Source: Clostridium frigidicarnis | Lineage (GTDB): Bacteria > Bacillota > Clostridia > Clostridiales > Clostridiaceae | Length of the DNA: 54,037 nucleotides | Direction of reading: 5' to 3' | Assembly: GCF_900111985.1 (NCBI RefSeq) | Contig: NZ_FOKI01000023.1 | Location: forward strand, 1 to 54,037 | Shown: in pieces, positions 1 through 7,097 of the stretch | How the letters are laid out: every line of letters starts with the position of its first letter | Numbering within the stretch: the stretch's first letter is position 1 | Position numbers and translations under genes: made by a program | The notes under the pieces: generated by a model | Database searches by the model: none | What the model was told of the DNA's origin: nothing | What the model saw: the letters and a program-made list of their open reading frames with translations, nothing else

Positions 1-55
1 AAAAAATAAAAGAAATATTTGAGAAAAGCCTATACACATCATAGGATATAAAAAG

Positions 56-83
56 ATAAGTCAAACTTTGGCTTATTTTTTTT
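56..83 (+). terminator. Intrinsic terminator of a gene left of the window
   Basis: A near-perfect 10-bp hairpin (ATAAGTCAAA facing TTTGGCTTAT, one G-U pair) runs straight into eight T residues. It would end a plus-strand transcript that enters from before position 1. Confidence 0.7.
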
Positions 84-630
84 GATTTATAGTATATTAT
101 AAAATTTCGAATCTGTGGATAACTTTGATAACTATTAAAATATATAGATTTTTTAGTTGAAAACTTTAATGAGTGAAAAATTACAAGTGGCAAGTTGCAA
201 GAGTTTAAGAAATTGACAATTGACAATTCAAGGATAAATCTTCTAAGGAAGATTTTAAAATTTAAAAAATATAATTTAGAGAAAATCTGTGATTTTTATC
301 CATAACTTTCAACAATAATCGTCAATCGTCAATTCTAAATTGTCAATTTAAAAAGGGCGCAGCCTTTTGCTCTATTAGGAATTTGTGATCTGTTATTTTT
401 TCATATGCCTTAAATTTATATAGAAAAAATAAAAAAGTAAAAAAGTACATATCTTTTAAGTATATAAATATATATAATCCGTATTAATATTCACTTAATA
501 CAAACCATAAATTAACATGATAACAAATTAAACATAAAGATATAAAGGATTTTTAGGTGAAAAAATATATACTTTATAAAATAAAGCATATACGAAATAT
601 AAAATAAAATACATAAAAATAATTTATATA
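84..630. repeat. Intergenic repeat region upstream of the permease
   Basis: No gene is visible in these bases. The part at about 181-416 is a mosaic repeat. It carries an AAGTGGCAAGTTGCAAG stretch, a GACAATTGACAATT pair, the phrase AGAAAATCTGTGATTTTT, inverted GTCAAT copies, a small hairpin at 352-368 (AAAGGGC-GCA-GCCTTTT with one G-U pair) and a tail ending TTTTTCATATGCCTTA. The same modules in the same order recur at 26672-26926. The remainder is AT-rich without clear structure. No purine riboswitch core is present. Confidence 0.75.
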
Positions 631-660
631 TTGACAAACGAATGTGATTTAATTTAAAAT
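631..660 (+). promoter_or_regulatory. Promoter of the purine permease, with overlapping inverted repeat
   Basis: A perfect -35 TTGACA at 631-636 is followed after 18 bases by TAAAAT at 655-660. The inverted repeat ACGAAT (638-643) / ATTCGT (664-669) brackets the -10 box, a position suited to a repressor. The CGAA/TTCG core recalls PurR boxes of Firmicutes, but the match is partial. Confidence 0.65.
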
Positions 661-692
661 AATATTCGTAGTAACAAATTGGAGGGATATAC

Positions 693-2048
693 GTGGAGAA
701 GATTTTTAAATTAAAAGAAAACAACACTAATGTTAGAACAGAAATAATAGCAGGTATAACTACTTTTCTTACAATGGCATATATAATTGCGGTAAATCCA
801 GATATATTAAGTGGAGCTGGTATGCCAAAAGGAGCATTGGTTACAGCCACATGTTTAACAGCAGGATTAACAACTATATTTATGGGGTTTTATGCAAATC
901 TACCATTTGGATTGGCATCAGGTATGGGCTTGAATGCATTCTTTACATTTGGCGTTGTAATTGGATTAGGTGTTTCATGGCAAGTTGCATTAACAGCTGT
1001 ATTTGTAGAAGGAATTATATTTATTATATTATCCCTTACGAATTTAAGGGAGGCAGTTGTTAACACAATACCATTAAATTTAAAATATGCGGTTACAGCA
1101 GGGATAGGATTATTTATAAGTTTTATAGGTTTTGTAAATAGTGGAATAGTAATAAAGAATGATTCAACAATGGTTTCTATGGGAAACTTTACAGCTCCAA
1201 CAGTTATTGTTGCAGCTATAGGAATAGTAATAATTGTTGTTTTAGAAAAGAAAAATGTAAAAGGTGCATTACTATGGGGAATTGCAACAAGTACTATAGT
1301 TGCATGGGTGTATGCATATATAAATCCAGAAGTAGCAGCATATTATAAAATATTTCTTCCAGAGGGTATATTTAAATATGAAAGTGTTGCACCAATAGCG
1401 TTTAAATTAGATTTCTCTGTTTTCTTAGATCAATCTAAAATTTGGAGTTTTGCAGTTGTTGTATTTACATTCTTATTTGTAGATTTCTTTGATACTGTTG
1501 GAACACTAGTAGGTGTTGCATCTAAGGCTAATATGTTAGACGAGAATGGTACAGTGCCTAGAGCAGGAAAAGCTTTGTTAGTTGATGCAATTGGAACAAC
1601 AGTTGGTTCAGTTGTAGGTGTTTCAGCAGTTACAGTTTATGTTGAAAGTTCAGCAGGTGTTGCAGAAGGAGGAAGAACAGGATTAACTGCATTAACAACA
1701 GGAATTCTCTTCTTACTAGCTATGTTCTTATCACCATTATTTATAGCTATTCCAGCATGTGCAACAGCACCAGCATTGATAATAGTTGGATTTTTTATGA
1801 TAGAGAACATAAGTAAAATTAAGTTTGATGATTTTACGGAAGGTGTTCCAGCATTTCTTACAATAATACTTATGCCGTTAACATATAGTATAGGAGATGG
1901 ATTAACAGTAGGAATTTTATCTTATGTAATAATAAATTTTATTGTTAATGTGTTTAGTAAAAAAGATGAAAAGAAAAATATATCACCTATAATGTATGGA
2001 TTAGCTGTAATATTTATAATTAAGTTAGTAGTAGCAGGTATAGGCTAA
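693..2048 (+). CDS. NCS2 family purine permease (AzgA/PbuG type)
   Basis: This 451-residue protein is a polytopic membrane transporter, almost certainly a proton-coupled importer of hypoxanthine, guanine or adenine. The opening stretch (NVRTEIIAGITTFLTMAYII) followed by NPDILSGAGMP is the hallmark of the AzgA-like branch (COG2252) of the nucleobase-cation symporter 2 family. Further signatures are the glycine-rich GLASGMGLNAFF segment and the DFFDTVGTLVG helix near the middle. Length is usual for the family. The GTG start is supported by GGAGGG at 681-686, six bases upstream. The gene is monocistronic, with its own promoter and a strong terminator. The exact substrate cannot be read from the sequence. 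Confidence 0.93.
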   Translation: MEKIFKLKENNTNVRTEIIAGITTFLTMAYIIAVNPDILSGAGMPKGALVTATCLTAGLTTIFMGFYANLPFGLASGMGLNAFFTFGVVIGLGVSWQVALTAVFVEGIIFIILSLTNLREAVVNTIPLNLKYAVTAGIGLFISFIGFVNSGIVIKNDSTMVSMGNFTAPTVIVAAIGIVIIVVLEKKNVKGALLWGIATSTIVAWVYAYINPEVAAYYKIFLPEGIFKYESVAPIAFKLDFSVFLDQSKIWSFAVVVFTFLFVDFFDTVGTLVGVASKANMLDENGTVPRAGKALLVDAIGTTVGSVVGVSAVTVYVESSAGVAEGGRTGLTALTTGILFLLAMFLSPLFIAIPACATAPALIIVGFFMIENISKIKFDDFTEGVPAFLTIILMPLTYSIGDGLTVGILSYVIINFIVNVFSKKDEKKNISPIMYGLAVIFIIKLVVAGIG

Positions 2049-2088
2049 ATTTAATAAATCAAAGGACCACGATATGAATTTATAAGTA

Positions 2089-2131
2089 ACACCTAATAAT
2101 AATGGAAAGACATTATTATTAGGTGTTTTTT
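2089..2131 (+). terminator. Intrinsic terminator of the purine permease
   Basis: A perfect 16-bp stem (2089-2104 with 2111-2126) with a GAAAGA loop is followed by a run of six T. Confidence 0.92.
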
Positions 2132-2402
2132 ATGTAGAGGAAAGTGTAAAAATTTTTAATTATAAAATGCTGATGAAACTTAGGGTTAAACATATCTTTA
2201 ATCAGTAACAAATTCTTTTTAGTTACAAGTTGAGATTTTACAATTTTCAATAAAAGTGTAGCGTAGACACTTTTATTATAAAAATTAATAAATATTATTT
2301 AAAACAATAATTGTTATATCTTGACCTAAGATTTTGGATTTTTGTATCCATTAAATTGGAATATGAATAGTATAAAATAAAATACTCATAGGAGGAAGGG
2401 GA
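2132..2402. repeat. Intergenic repeat copy between the permease and the aminotransferase
   Basis: No gene is seen. Bases 2160-2285 hold a partial member of the mosaic repeat family: AATGCTGATGAAACTTAGGGTTAAA (split over the start), GTTACAAGTTGAG, CAATTTTCAAT, and a perfect 11-bp hairpin (2249-2259 with 2267-2277, loop AGCGTAG). The rest up to the aminotransferase is AT-rich. A TGGAT/ATCCA mini-hairpin lies near 2334-2350. A promoter for the next gene must be here, but I cannot place it convincingly. Confidence 0.65.
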
Positions 2403-3536
2403 ATGAAGATAAACAATAGGTTAGATTCTATAGAGGAATATCATTTTAAAACAATAGAAACAATAAAACAAAAACTTATCAATGAAGGAAAAGAAATATT
2501 TGATTTTGGTATAGGAGAGCCAGATATAAAAACTAATGAAGAAATAGTACAAGAAATAGTAAGAGGGTTTAAAAACCAAGGGTTTAATAGATACCCACCA
2601 TATGAGGGTAGTGAGGAGTTAAAAAAATCAGTAATAGAGTACTACAAGAAAACTTATAATATCTCATTGGAAAAAGATGAAGTGCTAATATTAATTGGAT
2701 CAAAAGAAGGGATTAGTAATAGCTTTCCAGCATTTTGTGATGTAGGTGATATTAGCATTGTCCCAGCTTTGGGATATCCGGTTTATACTATCGCAAGTAA
2801 ATTGTGGGGGGTAAAAACTTATAAAATGCCTCTTCAAAAAGAGAAAGAGTATTTACCACAATATGATTTAATACCTGAAGCTATAGTGAAAAAAGCTAAG
2901 TATATGATTCTAAATTACCCTAATAATCCTACAGGTGCTATAGCTACACCAGAATTTTATAAGGAAACAGTAGAGTTCTCAAAAAAAAATAATATTGTTG
3001 TTTGCAATGATAATGCATATAATGAAATAGTTAATAAACTAGAATATAATATATCTTTATTAATGTATGGAAAAGAAAATGTAATTGAATTTGGAAGTTT
3101 TTCAAAAACATTTAGTATGACTGGATTTAGGTTAGCATATGTTGTGGGAGACAGGGATGCTATAAAAAGAATATTAAAAATTAAATCTAATGTGGATTCA
3201 GGTCAATTTATACCAATACAATTAAGTGGCATAAAAGCTTTAAGTGTTTTAGATGAAGTTAAAAAAAGTTTAATCACGTATAAAGAAAGAAGAGAGAGTT
3301 TAGAAAATATAATGCTAGCTAAAAAAATTGAATTTTTTAAAGGAAAGGGTAGCTTTTATATGTGGTGTAAGGTGCCAGAAAATTATTCTACAGATGAGTT
3401 TTGTAAAGAGTTATTGTATAAATCAGGTATAGTTGTTACACCTGGATATGTATTTGGATATCAAGGATATGGTTATTTTAGGGTTGCATTGACAAAAGAA
3501 AAGGATGTAATAGAAAAAGCATTTTTAAGAATTTAG
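2403..3536 (+). CDS. PLP-dependent class I/II aminotransferase (DapL/PatA-like)
   Basis: This 377-residue cytosolic enzyme belongs to fold-type I aminotransferases. Seen directly: the NYPNNPTGA motif near residues 171-179, the DNAY motif (the Asp contacts the PLP ring nitrogen) near 203-206, and the Schiff-base lysine in SFSKTFSMTGFR near 235. A carboxylate-binding Arg follows in the C-terminal small domain (FRVAL). The overall pattern, including FGIGEPD at the N-terminus and YPPYEGSEELK, resembles LL-diaminopimelate aminotransferase and related enzymes. Substrate assignment within this branch is unsafe from sequence. AGGAGGAAGGGG precedes the ATG. It stands alone between two intergenic regions. 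Confidence 0.85.
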   Translation: MKINNRLDSIEEYHFKTIETIKQKLINEGKEIFDFGIGEPDIKTNEEIVQEIVRGFKNQGFNRYPPYEGSEELKKSVIEYYKKTYNISLEKDEVLILIGSKEGISNSFPAFCDVGDISIVPALGYPVYTIASKLWGVKTYKMPLQKEKEYLPQYDLIPEAIVKKAKYMILNYPNNPTGAIATPEFYKETVEFSKKNNIVVCNDNAYNEIVNKLEYNISLLMYGKENVIEFGSFSKTFSMTGFRLAYVVGDRDAIKRILKIKSNVDSGQFIPIQLSGIKALSVLDEVKKSLITYKERRESLENIMLAKKIEFFKGKGSFYMWCKVPENYSTDEFCKELLYKSGIVVTPGYVFGYQGYGYFRVALTKEKDVIEKAFLRI

Positions 3537-3586
3537 GAGGTTTTGCGAGAAAACTAGAAGAAAATCAAACTTTTTCGAAATAAACC

Positions 3587-3616
3587 TTGAAATTCTTCTA
3601 TTAGTTTATGTATAAT
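3587..3616 (+). promoter_or_regulatory. Promoter of the yicC-coaBC operon
   Basis: The pair is TTGAAA (3587-3592), an 18-base spacer and a perfect TATAAT (3611-3616), about 40 bases upstream of the yicC start. Confidence 0.75.
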
Positions 3617-3655
3617 AAATAGTATGAATTGGAAGCAACCCAAAGGAGGCGGGCC

Positions 3656-4540
3656 ATGATTAGAAGTATGACAGGCTTTGGAAGGGCTACAAGTGCAGCA
3701 GAAAGTAGTAGAAGCTTTTCCATCGAGTTAAAAAGTATAAACCATAGATATTTAGATATAAATGTAAGAATGCCTAAAAGCATGATATCATTAGAGGAAA
3801 AAATAAGAAAAACGGTATCAGAAAAGCTGAATAGGGGTAAGGTAGATATATTTATAACTTATAAGAACTATGGAGACTTTGATGGAATTGCAATGCTAAA
3901 TGAAGGGCTAGCAGATAGTTATTATCATTGTCTTAAAAATCTTACAACAAGATATTCAGATGTAAAAGATGATATATCCTTATCACTTATAGCTAAATTT
4001 CCAGAAGTAGTAAAAATACAAGAAAAAGAAGAAAATATGGATGAAATTTGGGGAGGACTTCAATTTTGTTTAGAAGATGCTCTTTCTATGTTAGTTGAAA
4101 TGAGAGAGATTGAGGGCGAAAAATTAAAACTAGATATAATATCTAAGTGTGATAAAATAAAATCTTTAGTGGATAGCATAGAAGAAAAATCTCCTGGCAT
4201 AATTGTTCAGTATAAAAATAAGTTGGAAGAAAGAATTAAAGATCTTACTGAAAACTTAGACGTAGATGACAGTAGAATAAGCATGGAAGTTGCCTTTTTT
4301 GCTGATAAAGCAAGCATAGATGAAGAAATAACAAGATTAAATTCTCATTTGAATCAGGTTAAGAACACTTTGACGTTACAAGAACCTGTAGGTAGAAAAC
4401 TTGATTTTATAGTACAAGAGATGAATAGAGAAGCCAATACCATAGCTTCAAAATCTCAAGATTTAGAGATTACAAATATGGTTTTAAATATTAAAAATGA
4501 AATAGAAAAAATAAGAGAACAGGTACAAAACTTAGAGTAG
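3656..4540 (+). CDS. yicC: YicC family endoribonuclease
   Basis: This 294-residue protein begins with the family signature MIRSMTGFGRA and ends with the conserved block containing LDFIVQEMNREANTIASKS, which carries the acidic residues of the C-terminal DUF1732 domain. Family members are metal-dependent endoribonucleases that influence RNA turnover. The ATG at 3656 is chosen over an in-frame upstream start because AAAGGAGGC ends six bases before it and the family consistently begins at MIRSMTGF. It is the first gene of the operon with remA, gmk, rpoZ and coaBC, an arrangement conserved in Firmicutes. Confidence 0.95.
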   Translation: MIRSMTGFGRATSAAESSRSFSIELKSINHRYLDINVRMPKSMISLEEKIRKTVSEKLNRGKVDIFITYKNYGDFDGIAMLNEGLADSYYHCLKNLTTRYSDVKDDISLSLIAKFPEVVKIQEKEENMDEIWGGLQFCLEDALSMLVEMREIEGEKLKLDIISKCDKIKSLVDSIEEKSPGIIVQYKNKLEERIKDLTENLDVDDSRISMEVAFFADKASIDEEITRLNSHLNQVKNTLTLQEPVGRKLDFIVQEMNREANTIASKSQDLEITNMVLNIKNEIEKIREQVQNLE

Positions 4541-4558
4541 GATTGTAGGAGGAAAACT

Positions 4559-4831
4559 ATGAGCATAAAACTTATAAACATTGGCTTTGGAAACATCGTT
4601 TCTGCAAACAGATTGGTGGCGATTGTTAGTCCAGAGTCCGCGCCAATAAAAAGAATTATTCAAGAGGCAAGAGATAGAGGTATGCTTATTGATGCAACTT
4701 ATGGAAGAAGAACAAGGGCTGTTATAATAACGGATTCAGATCATGTCATATTATCAGCAGTTCAGCCGGAAACAGTAGCACATAGATTATCCTCTAAAGA
4801 AGAAGAGCATGTAGACGAGGTTGATGAATAA
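4559..4831 (+). CDS. remA: RemA family regulatory protein (DUF370)
   Basis: This 90-residue protein has the conserved start [14 protein letters not shown], the [19 protein letters not shown] core and a short acidic tail. In Bacillus subtilis RemA is a ring-forming DNA-binding activator of matrix and osmoprotection genes. Here the family match is firm, but its regulon in a Clostridium is unknown. It has a good ribosome-binding site (GTAGGAGGAAAACT) and its stop codon overlaps the gmk start (TAATG), so the two are translationally coupled. Confidence 0.92.
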   Translation: MSIKLINIGFGNIVSANRLVAIVSPESAPIKRIIQEARDRGMLIDATYGRRTRAVIITDSDHVILSAVQPETVAHRLSSKEEEHVDEVDE

Positions 4832-5463
4832 TGTTTACTAAAAAAGGAATATTAATAGTAATATCAGGCCCATCAGGAGCAGGAAAAGGTACTATTTGTA
4901 AGGAACTTTTGAAAAAACACAATTTGCATCTATCAATTTCAGCTACAACTAGAACTCCAAGAGAAGGGGAAGTTCATGGGGAAAACTATTTCTTTTTATC
5001 AAGAGAAGAGTTTTTAAACAAAGTTGAAGAAAATGATTTTATAGAGTATGCAGAAGTATATGGAAATCTCTATGGAACCCCTAAATCAGGAGTTCAACAA
5101 ATGCTTGATGATGGAAAAGATGTAATTCTTGAAATAGATATTCAAGGTGCATTAAAGGTTAAAGATAATGTATCAGATGGAGTATTTATATTTATATTAC
5201 CCCCATCAATGGAAGAATTAAAACAAAGAATTATAAAAAGAGGAAGCGAAACTCCAGAGTCCTTAATGACAAGATTTAAATCAGCTTATCAAGAAATAAA
5301 TTATGTGTCAAAGTATAATTATGCAGTAGTAAATGATACTGTGGAAAGCGCAGTAGAAAAAATAGAAAGTATATTAGTTGCAGAAAAATGCAGAGTTGAC
5401 AGAATGAAAGAAAAAATATTAGATTCAAAGGAGGGCTTAATACATGACCAACTCTATGATTAA
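4831..5463 (+). CDS. gmk: Guanylate kinase
   Basis: This enzyme phosphorylates GMP to GDP with ATP, a cytosolic step of purine salvage and (p)ppGpp homeostasis. The P-loop is SGPSGAGKGT near residues 11-20. The GMP-binding segment SATTRTPREGEVHGENY follows, then the EIDIQGA motif and the lid Arg residues (RIIKRG). At 210 residues it has the usual length. It overlaps remA by one base at the start and rpoZ by 20 bases at the end. Confidence 0.97.
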   Translation: MFTKKGILIVISGPSGAGKGTICKELLKKHNLHLSISATTRTPREGEVHGENYFFLSREEFLNKVEENDFIEYAEVYGNLYGTPKSGVQQMLDDGKDVILEIDIQGALKVKDNVSDGVFIFILPPSMEELKQRIIKRGSETPESLMTRFKSAYQEINYVSKYNYAVVNDTVESAVEKIESILVAEKCRVDRMKEKILDSKEGLIHDQLYD

Positions 5464-5662
5464 TCCACCAATTTTAGACTTATTAGAAAAGGTTGATAAC
5501 AGATACTCATTAGTTATAGTTACATCAAAAAGAGCAAGACAGCTTATAGAGGGATATCCTGCATTATTAAAGGAAGAAGGATTAAAACCATTAACAGTAG
5601 CAATAAATGAAGTTAATGAAGGAATTGTTGAATACGAATCAGTGAAAGAAGGTATAAAATAA
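5444..5662 (+). CDS. rpoZ: RNA polymerase omega subunit
   Basis: This 72-residue protein matches Firmicute omega: MINPPILDLLEKVDNRYSLV at the N-terminus, then SKRARQLIEG, the helix that clamps the beta-prime C-terminus. It assists RNA polymerase assembly. It starts inside the end of gmk with its own AAGGAGGGC ribosome-binding site, and coaBC begins two bases after its stop. Confidence 0.95.
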   Translation: MTNSMINPPILDLLEKVDNRYSLVIVTSKRARQLIEGYPALLKEEGLKPLTVAINEVNEGIVEYESVKEGIK

Positions 5663-5664
5663 CT

Positions 5665-6855
5665 ATGGCAAAAAAATCCGTAGTATTAGGCGTATGTGGA
5701 GGAATAGCTGCTTATAAAGCTTTAGATGTAGTAAGTAGACTTGTAAAACAAAATATAGAAGTTGATGTCATAATGACAAATTCTGCTACAAAGTTTGTTA
5801 CCCCATTAAGTTTTCAGTCTTTAAGTGCTAATGAGGTTGTTGTTGATATGTTTAATGAACCAAAGTATTGGGAAATTCAACATATATCTTTAGCTAAGAA
5901 AGCTGATTTAATGGTTATAGTTCCCGCAACAGCTAATGTTATAGGAAAGGTTGCTAATGGAATAGCAGATGATATGTTAAGTACAACAATTATGGCTACA
6001 AAAGCACCTGTTATTTTTGCACCAGCTATGAATACCAACATGTACGAAAATCCTATAGTACAAAATAACATAGAAAAATTAAAATCTTTTGGATATGATT
6101 TTATAGAACCTTGTAGTGGAAGATTAGCCTGTGGAGACACGGGACGAGGTAAACTAGAAGATACCGAAGTAATAACAGAGTGTATCTTAAGTAGGCTTAA
6201 TGAAAATAAGGATTTAAAAGGAAAAAAGGTTCTTGTTACAGCAGGACCAACTATAGCAAAGTTAGATCCAGTTAGGTTTATAACAAATAGATCAACGGGT
6301 AAAATGGGTTATGCTATAGCAGAGGAAGCTAGAGATAGAGGAGCTAATGTTGTGTTAGTCTCTGGACCAACTTCCTTGAAAAAGCCTTATGGAGTAAATA
6401 TAATAAATGTAAATACTAATGAAGAGATGCTAAACGTGGTTTTAGAAAATTTTCATGATAGTGACATAGTTATTAAATCTGCAGCTGTTGCAGATTATAA
6501 GCCTAAAAATTATAGCAATAAAAAGATAAAAAAAGGTGAAGGTGATTTGAATATTGTTTTTGAAAGAGATAGTGATATTTTAAAAACATTAGGAGATAAT
6601 AAATCAAATCAAATTTTAGTTGGTTTTGCAGCTGAAAGTAATGATTTACTAGAAAATGCAAAAGAAAAACTTAAAAGAAAAAATTTAGATTACATAGTAG
6701 CCAATGATATAACATCTAATGATACAGGTTTTGCCACTGATGATAATAAAGTTACAATTATAGGTGAAGATAAATCTATTGTTTCTTTAGAAAAAATGTG
6801 TAAAAAAAGTGTAGCAAGGGAATTATTTAATATTATAAATAATAAAAAGCGCTAA
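5665..6855 (+). CDS. coaBC: Bifunctional phosphopantothenoylcysteine decarboxylase / phosphopantothenate-cysteine ligase
   Basis: This 396-residue fusion carries out two consecutive steps of coenzyme A synthesis. The N-terminal FMN-binding CoaC half (about 1-180) shows GVCGGIAAYKA, the PATANVIGK segment, PAMNTNMYENP and the active-site Cys in the substrate flap (CSGRLACGDTG). The C-terminal CoaB half shows VLVTAGPT, the ITNRSTGKMG motif and the KSAAVADYKP / KIKK region. The ribosome-binding site (GAAGG) is weak, as expected for a coupled gene two bases after rpoZ. coaD lies far downstream at 24386. Confidence 0.96.
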   Translation: MAKKSVVLGVCGGIAAYKALDVVSRLVKQNIEVDVIMTNSATKFVTPLSFQSLSANEVVVDMFNEPKYWEIQHISLAKKADLMVIVPATANVIGKVANGIADDMLSTTIMATKAPVIFAPAMNTNMYENPIVQNNIEKLKSFGYDFIEPCSGRLACGDTGRGKLEDTEVITECILSRLNENKDLKGKKVLVTAGPTIAKLDPVRFITNRSTGKMGYAIAEEARDRGANVVLVSGPTSLKKPYGVNIINVNTNEEMLNVVLENFHDSDIVIKSAAVADYKPKNYSNKKIKKGEGDLNIVFERDSDILKTLGDNKSNQILVGFAAESNDLLENAKEKLKRKNLDYIVANDITSNDTGFATDDNKVTIIGEDKSIVSLEKMCKKSVARELFNIINNKKR

Positions 6856-6868
6856 CTGCGCTTTTTTT
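6844..6868 (+). terminator. Terminator of the yicC-coaBC operon
   Basis: The stem AAAAAGCGC / GCGCTTTTT has a TAACT loop and continues into T residues. The coaBC stop codon TAA sits inside the loop. Confidence 0.92.
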
Positions 6869-7002
6869 ATTCTATAGCACAATACAAACCTTATAGTATA
6901 TGAAAATTTATTTAAAGGTTTTTCTAATATTATGTATACAATAAACATTCTATAGCATTTATGATATATATCATCGGATAGGAATCATAGATGCTATCCT
7001 TG

Positions 7003-7066
7003 TTAAGGCACATTCAAAAAAATATACGACGCATGTTTGGTCTATTATTTTCTTTCATGTGCCTAA
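7003..7066. repeat. GGCACAT-bounded intergenic repeat module upstream of priA
   Basis: The module is bounded by inverted ends AGGCACAT (7006-7013) and ATGTGCCT (7057-7064). Its interior (ATATACGACGCATG, TCTATTATTTTCTTTC) matches a module at 26873-26922 (GGCACA, ATATACATGGCG, TTTCATGTGCC). It lies in the 242-base gap between coaBC and priA. A GGATAG/CTATCC hairpin sits just upstream, at about 6976-6999. Confidence 0.7.
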
Positions 7067-7097
7067 AAAAGAATTTTACAGTAAGAAAGGTGATTTG

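Noticed and set aside
211-232. CRISPR-like repeat (GACAATTGACAATT)
   Set aside because: It is only two adjacent short copies with no regular spacers and is part of the intergenic repeat family.
84-690. Purine riboswitch upstream of the purine permease
   Set aside because: None of the conserved core elements (TATA...GTTTCTACC...CCGTAAA...GACTA) occur in the leader or upstream gap.
512-850. Minus-strand 112-codon frame over the permease start
   Set aside because: It is AT-driven low-complexity sequence (Tyr, Ile, Phe rich) crossing the permease promoter and has no ribosome-binding site.
7059-7097. GTG at 7059 as priA start
   Set aside because: It lies within the repeat end ATGTGCCT, has no ribosome-binding site, and the added residues are untypical. 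ATG 7098 has a good site.
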